From positions 1 to 64,000 of the forward strand of contig JASCPI010000022.1 of the NCBI GenBank assembly GCA_029959555.1: 64,000 nt of DNA, in the 5' to 3' direction. Shown one piece after another: positions 10,068 through 22,913 of the stretch; the first letter of the stretch is position 1, and every line of letters starts with the position of its first letter. The translations under genes were made by a program, and so were the position numbers. Source of the DNA: Lysobacteraceae bacterium PS02065 (GTDB taxonomy: Bacteria; Pseudomonadota; Gammaproteobacteria; Xanthomonadales; Rhodanobacteraceae). A model generated the notes under the pieces. It had not been told where the DNA came from. It ran no database searches and was given only the letters and a program-made list of their open reading frames with translations.

Positions 10068-10191
10068 GCCCCTCGCCCTCCGGGAGAGGGGTTGGGGTGA
10101 GGGTGCGGGGTCGTGACCACGCCCGATCATCGACACGATCCCGGACCCTCATCCGGCCCTGCGGGCCACCTTGTCCCGGAGGGAGAAGGGA
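10068..10191. repeat. inverted pair of intergenic palindromic elements
   Basis: Two related elements face each other: GCCCTCCGGGAGAGGGG followed by TTGGGGTGAGGGTGCGGGG (about 10068-10113), and ACCCTCATCCGGCCCTGCGG ... TCCCGGAGGGAGAAGGG (about 10143-10191). Read on opposite strands they share ACCCTCA(C/T)CC, TCCCGGAGGG and GA(G/A)GGG. The remainder of the 524-bp gap between rpfD and the acyltransferase holds nothing I recognise. Confidence 0.7.
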
Positions 10192-10436
10192 AAGAACGCG
10201 CGCGATGCCGTGTTGCCGCAGAAGGAGTCGGCATCCCGGCATTCATCGCCGGATGGCTGACGCGGCAATGCGCCCCAGCCTTCGCTTCGAACTTTCCCCG
10301 AACAGGCTGGTGACGTGAGTCGCGGCCGTCCCTCGGGGCCACCGTTCGTCCCACCGCGGCGCCACATCGTCCCCCGACGTTCGCGACGGCGCGGCTTCCT
10401 CGCCACGCTGGACGCCTGTCCTTCAAGGAGATCCGC

Positions 10437-11621
10437 ATGTCCCGCCGCCACGACCTCGACTGGGTACGCGTCTGCGCGTTCGGCCTGCTCGTCCTCTACC
10501 ACGTGGGCATGTACTACGTGAGTTGGGACTGGCACGTCAAAAGCGCAGCCGCCGGCCCGACCCTCGAGCCGCTCATGATGTTCAGCGCGCCGTGGCGGCT
10601 GTCGCTGCTGTTCCTGGTCTCGGGCGTGGCCACCGCGTTCATGCTCGGCAAGGGCTCGAAGGGCTTCATCGGGCCGCGCTCGTGGCGCCTGCTCGTACCG
10701 CTCGTGTTCGGCATGCTCGTGATCGTGGTGCCGCAGGCCTATTACGAGCTGCTCGATTCACGCTATCCGGGCGGCTACCACGACGGCTACCTCGCGTTCT
10801 GGTGGCGCTACCTGAAGGGCGACGGCAGCTTCTGCGACGACGACGGCTGCCTGACCGTGCCGACCTGGAACCACCTGTGGTTCGTCGCCTACCTGTGGGT
10901 CTACACGCTCGTGCTGTGGATCGCCGTGCGCCTCGCCCCGCGCCTCATGGCAGCGCTCTCGGATGCGGCGGGCCGACGCCTCGCCGGCCTCGCGATCCTC
11001 GTCGTGCCGGCGCTCTACCTCGCCCTCGTGCGCCTCGGACTGGTCGGCGTGTTCCCGTCCACGCACGCGCTGTTTGGCGACTGGTACAACCACGCGCAGT
11101 ATTTCCCCGTGTTCGTGCTCGGCTACCTCGTCGCCCGCACCGACGGCGTGTGGGAGCGCCTGCGCGCGGCGCGCTGGCCGGCGCTCGCGGTCGCGCTCGC
11201 CGCGCATCTCGGCATCGCCGTCTATTTCTCGGTCTACAGCGGGGACATCACGCCTCCCGAAGTGCTGCGCAACGCGCAGCGCCTGCTGTGGGGCATCGCC
11301 CAGTGGAGCGCGATCGCGGCGATCCTGGGCTTCGCGCGCCAGATCGACCCGCCCGACAACCCTGCCCTGCGCTACCTCGCCGAGGCCGTGTTCCCGGTCT
11401 ACATCCTCCACCAGACCCTCATCATCGTGTTCGCCTGGCACCTCAAGCCGCTCGGCATCGCGCCCGTCATCGAAGGCCCGCTGCTGGTCGTCACAACGTT
11501 CGCGGCATGCTTCGCGGCGTACGAGGTCATTCGCCGCGTCGGCATACTGCGGCCGTTGTTCGGGTTGAAGCGGCGTGTCGGGCGGTCGGATCCGAAAGCC
11601 GTCACCGTCACGCAGGATTGA
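10437..11621 (+). CDS. acyltransferase family 3 membrane protein (OpgC/MdoC-like)
   Basis: A 394-aa multi-pass membrane protein (about ten helices) of the acyltransferase-3 family, which transfers acyl or succinyl groups onto glycans at the envelope. The start matches the family pattern: DLDWVRVCAFGLLVLYHVGM has the R-x(8-10)-H motif (R11, H22). The soluble loop after residue 100 (FWWRYLKGD, CLTVPTWNHLWFVAYL) and the end (VFPVYILHQTLIIV) resemble the glucan-modifying OpgC branch. AAGGAG precedes the ATG. The substrate cannot be told from sequence. It is alone on its strand between a repeat spacer and the next gene. Confidence 0.8.
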   Translation: MSRRHDLDWVRVCAFGLLVLYHVGMYYVSWDWHVKSAAAGPTLEPLMMFSAPWRLSLLFLVSGVATAFMLGKGSKGFIGPRSWRLLVPLVFGMLVIVVPQAYYELLDSRYPGGYHDGYLAFWWRYLKGDGSFCDDDGCLTVPTWNHLWFVAYLWVYTLVLWIAVRLAPRLMAALSDAAGRRLAGLAILVVPALYLALVRLGLVGVFPSTHALFGDWYNHAQYFPVFVLGYLVARTDGVWERLRAARWPALAVALAAHLGIAVYFSVYSGDITPPEVLRNAQRLLWGIAQWSAIAAILGFARQIDPPDNPALRYLAEAVFPVYILHQTLIIVFAWHLKPLGIAPVIEGPLLVVTTFAACFAAYEVIRRVGILRPLFGLKRRVGRSDPKAVTVTQD

Positions 11622-11724
11622 TGCGCAACCGGGATATCGCATGTGCGGCATGACCTGCGGATCGTCCGACCTCGACGCAACGACCATGCGATGATCGTCA
11701 CTGCGAAGCCTCCACCACCTGCGC

Positions 11725-12441
11725 ATGATCGTCGGGACCTGGAACGTCAACCATCGCGTCGGCAAGACACGCTTCCGTCCAGAAGCCGCGGACGCGGCGG
11801 TGGCCATCGGCGCAGACATCCTCGTGATCACGGAGTACTTCCCGCGCGGTGCGGAAGCAGCGTTCCGCGACGTCCTCGCGACCGCAGGCTGGTGCCATCA
11901 ACTCGCATCGGGTCATCCGGACGGCCGCGCCAACCGCGTACTCGTCGCGTCCCGTGTCCCGCTCGAAGCCGTAGATCCAGGTGTTCCGGCGATTGACGAG
12001 CATCTCCCGTCCAACGTGATCGCGGCGAGGATTCCAGCCGCCGATCTTTTTCTGATCGGCCTGCGCGTGCCGTGTTACCGCGATGCTGCTTCGCGCGCAA
12101 AAGCCTGGAACTGGATCGAGGCGAAGGTACACGAGCTCGCGTCGACATCGTCGATCTTCATCGGGGATTTCAATGTGTCGCGTGAATCCCTCTCAATGCG
12201 CAAGATCCTCGACGCCGGATGGACGGCCGCCGACATTCGCGACGCGACATTCTTCGGACATCGCGGAACAACATCGACGATCGATCACATCATCGCAACG
12301 CCGGATCTTCGGCTGACGGGTGCGCGAGCCATCACGCGCGCCAGCCCGTTCGACCTCGCCGGCTCACACACCGCGCTCTCGGACCACGCGGCCGTGACCT
12401 GCACGGTGTCCCGGCAGATGCCTCATGGGATCTCTGCGTAG
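11725..12441 (+). CDS. endonuclease/exonuclease/phosphatase family protein
   Basis: A 238-aa protein of the EEP superfamily, Mg-dependent phosphodiesterases acting on DNA, phospholipids or phosphate esters. The signatures appear in order: GTWNVN (residues 4-9), LVITEYF with the metal-binding Glu, IFIGDFNVS (catalytic Asp/Asn), TSTIDHIIATPD, and the terminal LSDHAAVTCTV. No signal peptide is seen, so it is probably cytoplasmic. Base composition looks slightly less GC-rich than its neighbours, which could mean recent arrival. It ends 34 bp before the recJ stop codon, and the two genes converge. The natural substrate is unknown. Confidence 0.8.
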   Translation: MIVGTWNVNHRVGKTRFRPEAADAAVAIGADILVITEYFPRGAEAAFRDVLATAGWCHQLASGHPDGRANRVLVASRVPLEAVDPGVPAIDEHLPSNVIAARIPAADLFLIGLRVPCYRDAASRAKAWNWIEAKVHELASTSSIFIGDFNVSRESLSMRKILDAGWTAADIRDATFFGHRGTTSTIDHIIATPDLRLTGARAITRASPFDLAGSHTALSDHAAVTCTVSRQMPHGISA

Positions 12442-12475
12442 GAACCATGACGGCACGGGCGGCGAAGCAACCGAA

Positions 12476-14209
12476 CTACTCCGCCTCGAAATGCCTCACC
12501 ACGAGCTGCAACGATTCGCGGCCGTTCCAGGCGTTGACGTCGAGTGCGTAGACCGCGCGCAGGCGTGACGGGGGCGTCGCCCCGGGTTCGGCGTTGAACA
12601 GCATCGCCTCGACCGGGTCGGCGCGGCCTTCCATGCGCAGGCGAAGGCGCCAGTGGCGTTCGCCGACGAGGCGCCAGCCGTCGAGTTCGAAGTGGTTGTC
12701 GAACTGCGGCTCGGCGAAGCCCTGACCCCACGGCCCTGCGTAGCGCAGTGCCTGAGCGAGGGCGAGATCGAGATCGCCGGGGCCGAGTTCGCCGTCGCTG
12801 AGCACGACGGGTTCGAACAGTTCGCGCGCCGAGCGTTCGCGCACGACGGCATCGAACGCGTCCGCGAACGCGTCGACCGAGGCGCGCGGCATGCTCAGTC
12901 CCGCCGCCATCGCGTGGCCGCCGAAACGCGTGACGAGGCCGGGATGGCGGGCATCGATCTCGGCGATCACGTCGCGCACATGCACACCGCGGATCGAACG
13001 CGCGGAGGCACGCACCTCGTCGCTGCCGTCTCCGGCCGGTGCGCACGCGACGACGGGACGGTGCAGGCGTTCCTTGAGCTTCGACGCGACGAGGCCGACG
13101 ACGCCGGCGTGCCAGCCGTCGTCGAACAGCGTGAGGCCGAGTGGCAACGCGGCATCGCCGCGTTCGACGAGCCAGCGTGCGACGAGCGCCTCGCCGTCCT
13201 CGACCATGCTGGTCTGAAGCTCGCGGCGCTCGTCGTTGATCGACGACAGGCGCTGCGCGAGCTCGCGTGCGACGCGCGCATCGTCGGCGAGCAGGCATTC
13301 GATGCCGAGCGCCATGTCCTCGAGGCGGCCGGCCGCGTTGATGCGCGGGCCGAGCGCGTAGCCGAGATCGGACGGTACGAGCCGCGCGACGTCGCGCCCG
13401 GATGCCTCGACGAGCGCGAGCACCCCTGCGCAGGCACGCCGCGCGCGCATGCGGCGCAGGCCGGCGTCGACGAGCACGCGGTTGTTGAAATCGAGCGGCA
13501 CGAGGTCGGCGACCGTACCGAGCGCAACGAGGTCGAGCAGCATCGACAGGTCGGGTTCCGCACGCTGAGCAAATGCACCGTCGCCGCGCAGCTTTGCGCG
13601 CAGCGCGAGCAGCAGGTAGAACACGACGCCGACGCCGGCCAGCGCCTTGCTCGGGAACGCGTCGCCCTCGAGGTTCGGATTGACGATCGCGTCAGCGTCG
13701 GGAAGCGCCGGACCCGGCAGATGGTGATCGGTCACGAGCACGGCGATGCCGCGCGCGCGCGCCGCGGCAACACCGGCAAGGCTCGCGACGCCATTGTCGA
13801 CCGTGACGATGAGGTCCGGCGACGGATCGACGAGCGTGCCGACCAGTGCCGGCGTCAGGCCGTAGCCGTGCAGGAAGCGGTTCGGCACGCGGTAGTCGAC
13901 GTGACGCGCGCCGAGCATGCGCAGGCCGCGCACGGCGACGGCCGTGCCGGTCGCGCCGTCGCAGTCGAAATCGCCGACGACGACGATGCGTGCGTCACGT
14001 GCGATCGCATCGGCGAGCAGCGTGCACGCGGCATCGAGGCCACCGAGCAGGTGCGGCGCGGCCATGCCTGCGAGCGCATGGTGCACCTCGCGTGCGTCGC
14101 AGACACCGCGTGCCGCGTAGACACGGCGCAGGACCGGATGCACGTCGTCGGGCCACTCTCCGCCGACGTCGACGGGAACCTCGCGACGCCGGATCGCGAC
14201 GCGCGTCAT
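12476..14209 (-). CDS. recJ: single-stranded-DNA-specific exonuclease RecJ
   Basis: RecJ is a 5'-3' exonuclease in recombination and mismatch repair. The 577-aa product equals the E. coli length. DHH-superfamily motifs are visible: VVVGDFDCDGATGTA (motif I), VTVDNG (motif II), VTDHHLPG (DHH) and the DHHA1 glycine motif GGHAMAAGLSMP. The start is the ATG at 14209, which overlaps the rpfE stop codon as ATGA, so the genes are translationally coupled; a longer frame upstream only runs antiparallel to rpfE in another frame. It is the last gene of the carA-carB-greA-rpfE-recJ operon and converges with the EEP gene. Confidence 0.95.
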   Translation of the reverse strand: MTRVAIRRREVPVDVGGEWPDDVHPVLRRVYAARGVCDAREVHHALAGMAAPHLLGGLDAACTLLADAIARDARIVVVGDFDCDGATGTAVAVRGLRMLGARHVDYRVPNRFLHGYGLTPALVGTLVDPSPDLIVTVDNGVASLAGVAAARARGIAVLVTDHHLPGPALPDADAIVNPNLEGDAFPSKALAGVGVVFYLLLALRAKLRGDGAFAQRAEPDLSMLLDLVALGTVADLVPLDFNNRVLVDAGLRRMRARRACAGVLALVEASGRDVARLVPSDLGYALGPRINAAGRLEDMALGIECLLADDARVARELAQRLSSINDERRELQTSMVEDGEALVARWLVERGDAALPLGLTLFDDGWHAGVVGLVASKLKERLHRPVVACAPAGDGSDEVRASARSIRGVHVRDVIAEIDARHPGLVTRFGGHAMAAGLSMPRASVDAFADAFDAVVRERSARELFEPVVLSDGELGPGDLDLALAQALRYAGPWGQGFAEPQFDNHFELDGWRLVGERHWRLRLRMEGRADPVEAMLFNAEPGATPPSRLRAVYALDVNAWNGRESLQLVVRHFEAE

Positions 14210-15150
14210 GCGCGCAACGGTGTCACGCGGCGCCAGAGGCGCCAGCGATGCGCGCGCCGCAGCTGCACGCGTTCGCCGGATTCGAACACGAGGTCGAGCG
14301 TATCGAGACGCCCCGCGTCGAGCCTCTGCGCGAGGTCCTGCAGGACTCGTTCGAGCGCCGCGCCGCGCGAGGTGGCGAGATCGACGAGCACGCGGCCCTC
14401 GCCTACATCTTCGAACGCTTGCGCGGGATCGCCGTCGACGACGCCCGCACCGACGAGCCGCGCGAGCGTCGCGAGCGCAGCATCGGGCGTCACGACACGC
14501 TCGACATCGCCGCGCACGCCTTCGGGCAGGCTGCCCGCACCCCAGAACCACAGCGCATTGACAGCAACCGCGCCACGCCGCGCGCGTGCCGCGTTGGCCG
14601 GGTGGTTGTGCAGCACGACCTGCACCTCGTTGAACAGCACGCGCCAGCGCTTGCCGGCCGCGCCGGCGGGAAGATGCAGCTTGAGATCGTCGCCGATCGC
14701 CTCGTCCGGATCGGCGGCATCAACGAGTTCGCTGCCCGGCAGCGCGCGCAGGTACCAGCGATCGGCTCGCGGCGTATCGAACAGCAGGCCGCTGTCGCCG
14801 AACAAGGGCTTGAGCTCGCGCGCGATCGCGTCGGTTTCCTCGTTGGTGAGGCCGAGTGCACCGCAGGCGAGCATGCGTGCCGTCGTCATGTCGGCGCGCA
14901 CGTGGGCAGGATCGGCGCGCAGCCACGCGGCACCTGCCGCATCACCGACATCGGCCTCGCGGGTCAACGCGGCGGTCGGCAGGCCGCGGCCGATCCACGC
15001 GAACGTGCCGCGCACGGCGGCTTCGCGACCCGAGCTCGCCGGCGCGGCGACGTCACCGCGCGCGAACGCACGCGCGATCACGCCCTGCGCGACCTCGTCG
15101 GAGGCCACGCATCGCGGCAGTGCGGGAAGCAGGATCGTGGCGTTGCGCAT
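14206..15150 (-). CDS. rpfE: conserved regulatory protein RpfE
   Basis: A 314-aa soluble protein identified by position (greA-rpfE-recJ, as in Xanthomonas) and by its family-like sequence (DDLKLHLPAGAAGKRWRVLF, NEVQVVLHNHP, NALWFWGAGSLP). The name comes from the regulation-of-pathogenicity-factors locus, but no biochemical activity is established and I see no catalytic motif. The stop codon overlaps the recJ start, and it lies 16 bp after greA. Its fixed place between a transcription factor and recJ hints at a housekeeping role more than a quorum-sensing one. Confidence 0.8.
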   Translation of the reverse strand: MRNATILLPALPRCVASDEVAQGVIARAFARGDVAAPASSGREAAVRGTFAWIGRGLPTAALTREADVGDAAGAAWLRADPAHVRADMTTARMLACGALGLTNEETDAIARELKPLFGDSGLLFDTPRADRWYLRALPGSELVDAADPDEAIGDDLKLHLPAGAAGKRWRVLFNEVQVVLHNHPANAARARRGAVAVNALWFWGAGSLPEGVRGDVERVVTPDAALATLARLVGAGVVDGDPAQAFEDVGEGRVLVDLATSRGAALERVLQDLAQRLDAGRLDTLDLVFESGERVQLRRAHRWRLWRRVTPLRA

Positions 15151-15166
15151 CGCGCGCGGCGCCGGA

Positions 15167-15642
15167 TCAGTCGACGTAGCGGACGCCGGTGATCTCGTAG
15201 TTCCGCGTGCCGTTCGGCGCCTGGAACTCGAACGAGTCGCCTTCGTTCTTGCCGATGAGCGCGCGCGCGAACGGCGACGACACCGAGATCAGGCGCTGCT
15301 TGATGTCGGCTTCGAGGTCGCCGACGATCTGGTAGGTCACTTCCTCGCCGCTGTCCTCGTCGGCGAGATCGACCGTCGCGCCGAACACGATGCGCTTGCC
15401 GGCCGACAGCTTGCTGATGTCGATCACGTCGGCGTAGCTCAGCGCACCCTCGAGCTCGTTGATGCGGCCTTCGGTGAAGCCCTGCATCTCGCGCGCGGCG
15501 TGGTATTCGGCGTTCTCCTTGAGATCGCCGTGTGCGCGCGCCTCGGCGATCGCCTGGATGATGCGCGGGCGCTCGACGGACTTCAGGCGATCCAGTTCGG
15601 CACGCAGGCGATCAGCGCCCTTCTGGGTCATGGGAGCTCGGT

Positions 15643-15646
<4 letters not shown>
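15167..15646 (-). CDS. greA: transcription elongation factor GreA
   Basis: GreA rescues backtracked RNA polymerase by stimulating RNA cleavage. The 159 residues match the family length. The N-terminal coiled coil has [17 protein letters not shown], then [19 protein letters not shown] with the acidic tip residues (D and E of DLKENAEY) that coordinate Mg in the polymerase channel. The C-terminal FKBP-like domain ends in [14 protein letters not shown]. The start codon overlaps the carB stop (ATGA), so it is coupled to carB. Confidence 0.96.
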
Positions 15647-18850
<3,204 letters not shown>

Positions 18851-18867
<17 letters not shown>

Positions 18868-19225
18868 CGGGCTTGGCTTCCAGCGAGTTCTTGTCGGTCG
18901 GGAACAGCGGATCGGCGGCGGGCACGACGACGAACACGGCGCGCACGTTCTTGCGCGGCATCGACAGCTCGTAGCCGCCGTTCTCCACGCGCAGGGCGAG
19001 GCCGACGTTGGTGTAGCGCACGAGCGTGCCCGTGCGCGTGGTGTTGTTGACGGTGTGGATCACGACACGCGAGCCGACCTGCTTCTCGAGCGCCTCGTAC
19101 GGCGTCTCGCGTTGCTGGGGCTGCGGCGCGGCTTCCTTGGCCGGCGGTGCCGCGGAGGCCGACGCGGCGAACGCGACGGCGAACACGGCGGAGAGGATCG
19201 ACGACGGGGTCCGGTACGGAATCAT
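18851..19225 (-). CDS. small secreted protein encoded between carA and carB
   Basis: A 124-aa protein of unknown function. Residues 1-25 form a signal peptide ending ASASA-A, so the mature protein is periplasmic. A Pro/Gln-rich linker (about 27-40) leads to a short beta-rich domain: [47 protein letters not shown]. This looks like an SH3/LSm-type barrel. It starts 5 bp after the carA stop codon and ends 17 bases inside carB, so it is fully embedded in the carAB operon. I cannot connect a secreted barrel with carbamoyl phosphate synthesis; it may simply ride on the operon. Confidence 0.8.
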
Positions 19226-19230
19226 CTGCC

Positions 19231-20370
<1,140 letters not shown>

Positions 20371-20494
20371 GCGTTCGCCTGCGTGGAGGCCCTGGTCGAT
20401 CGGCACCGGGCTGGCGCGGATGCGACGAAACCCGCGGTCCGTGCGAGGCCGGTCCGTGGATTCGGGCGTAGAAATGGGGTCAAGGCGAGACGGA

Positions 20495-20523
20495 ATGATA
20501 GGCGGATGAGCGGGCACTGTCCA
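20495..20523 (-). promoter_or_regulatory. sigma-70 promoter of the carA operon
   Basis: On the minus strand TGGACA (20523-20518) and TATCAT (20500-20495) are separated by exactly 17 bases; each differs from consensus at one position. Transcription would start near 20488, giving an untranslated leader of about 118 nt before carA, long enough for leader control, although I found no clear attenuator hairpin. Confidence 0.65.
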
Positions 20524-20555
20524 CCCGCACGGCCGTCCGGACGCCTGCGCAAGAT

Positions 20556-20587
20556 GCCGCACGTGCGGCCGTCCGAACCGCTAGAAT
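20556..20587 (+). promoter_or_regulatory. candidate operator plus -10 element upstream of the 2OG oxygenase
   Basis: A perfect 14-bp palindrome GCCGCACGTGCGGC (20556-20569) sits where a -35 box would be, 12 bases before TAGAAT (20582-20587), a near-consensus -10. No -35 consensus is visible, which fits an activator- or repressor-controlled promoter. CGGCCGTCCG occurs twice nearby (20530-20539 and 20567-20576). Confidence 0.35.
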
Positions 20588-20621
20588 CGCGCCTTTCACC
20601 CCTCCGACCCGGAACGCCGCC

Positions 20622-21308
20622 TTGGGCATCCTCAGCATCGACGGCCTCGCCCGCGGGGACATCGTCCTGCGGCGCGAACCTTTCGCTTTCCTCGTCGCCA
20701 CGCAGCAGCTGCCCGACACCGAACGCACGGCGCTCGCGCGCGACTTCCCGCGCTACGGCAATGCCGGATTCTTCCCGCACGAAGCCGGCGACTGTGGCCC
20801 CGCGATCAATGCGCTCATCGACGAACTCGTGTCGCCCGCGTTCGCCGACGCCGTCGGCGAACGCCTCGGCATCGCCGGCCTCGGTGCGCGCCCGTCGCTG
20901 GTCACGATCTGCCAGTCGCTCAACCGCCGCCACGGCACGATCCACACCGACAGCCGCTCGAAGATCGCCACGGCCCTGCTCTACCTCAACGAGGACTGGC
21001 CCGACACGAGTGCGGGTTGCCTGCGCTTCCTCGCCCGCCAGGACAGCATCGACGACCTCGTGTCACCCGAGGTGCGGCCGGTCTACGGCACCTTCGTCGC
21101 GTTCGGTCGCGCGGACAATTCGTTCCACGGCCATCTGCCGTTCGAAGGCGAGCGCCGCGTGATCCAGGTCGCCTGGCTCACCAGCGAGGACGAAAAGCTG
21201 CGCAAGACCAAGCGCGGCAAGTTCTCGCGCCTGTTCAAGAAGCTGTTCGGTGCGATCGACCGCCGCATCGGCGCGAAGCGTCGCGACGACGCGGCCCATC
21301 TGGACTGA
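20622..21308 (+). CDS. 2OG-Fe(II) dioxygenase family protein
   Basis: A 228-aa soluble non-heme iron oxygenase. The core jelly-roll is clear: RRHGTIHTDSRSKIATALLY has the HxD iron ligands, GCLRFL and VYGTFVAFGRADNSFHGHLP carry the distal His region, and GERRVIQVAW has the Arg that binds 2-oxoglutarate. The last 40 residues are strongly basic (KLRKTKRGKFSRLFKKLF), which could bind nucleic acid or membrane. The start is TTG at 20622 after GGAAC; no in-frame ATG fits the fold. The substrate is unknown. It is followed 17 bp later by the protease gene and may be cotranscribed. Confidence 0.8.
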   Translation: MGILSIDGLARGDIVLRREPFAFLVATQQLPDTERTALARDFPRYGNAGFFPHEAGDCGPAINALIDELVSPAFADAVGERLGIAGLGARPSLVTICQSLNRRHGTIHTDSRSKIATALLYLNEDWPDTSAGCLRFLARQDSIDDLVSPEVRPVYGTFVAFGRADNSFHGHLPFEGERRVIQVAWLTSEDEKLRKTKRGKFSRLFKKLFGAIDRRIGAKRRDDAAHLD

Positions 21309-21325
21309 ATCGAGGAGATCACGCG

Positions 21326-22849
21326 ATGGACCTGCGTTTCGCCGTCCCCCTGCTCACGCTCGCGCTGTGTGCGCTGCCCGCACATGCGCGCCAGGGCGAG
21401 CGCCCGCCTTCGCTCGAGGGAGCGGCCAAGTCGATCACCTCACCGACGCGCATCACGCTGCCCGCGATCGACGCCGCCGCGCTGCGCGGCGAGGCGGACG
21501 CGAAAGCCGCGCGCGGCGGCATGCCCGACAAGCGCCTCGCGATCGCACTCGGCCACGACGTGATGATCGACGCGCGCGTCGACGGCGCATGGCAGGTGCT
21601 CGACGACGGCTCGCGGCTGTGGCGCGTCGACGTGCAGGTGCCCGGCGCGACCGACCTGCACCTCGGTTTCGCGCGCTACGCCTTGCCGCCCGGTGCGGCG
21701 CTGTGGGTGACCGGCAGCGGCGGCCACTATGAAGGCCCTTACACGGCCGACGACGGCGCACCGTTGTGGATCCCGATGGTCCCGGGCGACCTCGCGACCG
21801 TCGAACTGCGCGTGCCGGCATCGGAAGGCGAAGCGCCCGACCTCGTGCTGACCCACGTCGACGCCGGATTCCGCGACATGTTCAAGGTGGCGAAGGCGAA
21901 TCCGAACGGCTCGGGCGCCTGCAACATCAACGTCGCCTGCCCGCTCGGCGATGCGTATCCGGACGAGAAGCGCGCGCTCGCCTATTACGAGTTCCGCGCC
22001 GGCGACGGCCTCGGCTACATCTGTACCGGAACGCTGCTCAACACCGTGCCGGGCAATCGCCGCAACCTCGTGCTGACCGCCGCGCATTGCATGTCCACGG
22101 CGGCCGAGGTCGCGTCGATGCGCGTGTACTGGAACTACCGCTCGACGCAGTGCTCACCGACCACGGGCTGGTCGCTCGCCCAGAACCAGACCGGCGCGAC
22201 CCTGCGCGCGACGCGCAACGACGTCGACTTCACGCTGGTCGAACTCGATCAGGCACCCGACCCCGCATGGAACGTCCATTACGCGGGCTGGGACGCGGGC
22301 GGCGTGGCGCCGTCGTCGAGCATCGGCCTGCATCATCCGCGAGGCGATGTCGCCAAGATCACGCGCTCGGCGAACGCACCCACCACGATGAACAACTGCA
22401 TCGGCACCGGGGGCACGAGCACGAACACGCACTGGCTGGCCGGCCCGTACGCGCAAGGCACCACCGAAGGCGGTTCGTCGGGTTCGGGCCTGTGGATCCC
22501 GGCCGGCGACGGCAGCGGGCGCGGCAAGCGCCTCATCGGCATGCTGTCGGGCGGCACGGCGGCATGCAGCGTGTCCGCGCCGACGCAGCCGGATAACGGC
22601 GTGGACTGCTACGGCAAGCTGTCGGCCGCGTGGGACGGCACGTCATCCGCCGCGCGCCTGCGCGACTGGCTCGATCCCGCGGGCACGAACACGCGCACGG
22701 TTGCGGGACTCGCCACGGCAGTGCCGGTGACCTTGCCGACCGGCCTCGTGCCGCGTGACGCCGCCGAACGGCAAGCCGCTTCGGCGCGCGCCTCGGGAGC
22801 ACCGCGCGTCTCGCCGCCGCGCCCGTTCGATCCACGCACGCGCCCCTGA
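21326..22849 (+). CDS. secreted lysyl endopeptidase-like serine protease
   Basis: A 507-aa prepro-protease. Residues 1-22 are a signal peptide (CALPAHA); a propeptide of about 180 residues follows. The mature trypsin-fold domain begins near GSGACNINVACPLGDAYPDE, typical of the Lys-C/protease I family of Lysobacter and Achromobacter, in which cysteines close to the N-terminus form disulfides. The catalytic triad can be placed at H254 (VLTAAHCMS), D301 (NDVDFTLVEL) and S385 (EGGSSGSGLW). The C-terminus has a Pro/Arg-rich tail. GAGGAG precedes the ATG at 21326. It would act outside the cell, cleaving after lysine. Confidence 0.9.
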   Translation: MDLRFAVPLLTLALCALPAHARQGERPPSLEGAAKSITSPTRITLPAIDAAALRGEADAKAARGGMPDKRLAIALGHDVMIDARVDGAWQVLDDGSRLWRVDVQVPGATDLHLGFARYALPPGAALWVTGSGGHYEGPYTADDGAPLWIPMVPGDLATVELRVPASEGEAPDLVLTHVDAGFRDMFKVAKANPNGSGACNINVACPLGDAYPDEKRALAYYEFRAGDGLGYICTGTLLNTVPGNRRNLVLTAAHCMSTAAEVASMRVYWNYRSTQCSPTTGWSLAQNQTGATLRATRNDVDFTLVELDQAPDPAWNVHYAGWDAGGVAPSSSIGLHHPRGDVAKITRSANAPTTMNNCIGTGGTSTNTHWLAGPYAQGTTEGGSSGSGLWIPAGDGSGRGKRLIGMLSGGTAACSVSAPTQPDNGVDCYGKLSAAWDGTSSAARLRDWLDPAGTNTRTVAGLATAVPVTLPTGLVPRDAAERQAASARASGAPRVSPPRPFDPRTRP

Positions 22850-22913
22850 CACACCGGCGCACGCCGCTCCTCGATACGCAGGTCGCGTGCGCGTCGGGCG
22901 GGCCGCACGCGCC

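Noticed and set aside
6154..10116. 1320-codon open frame on the plus strand opposite lysS, prfB and rpfD
   Set aside because: It is antisense to three well-identified genes and carries no motif.
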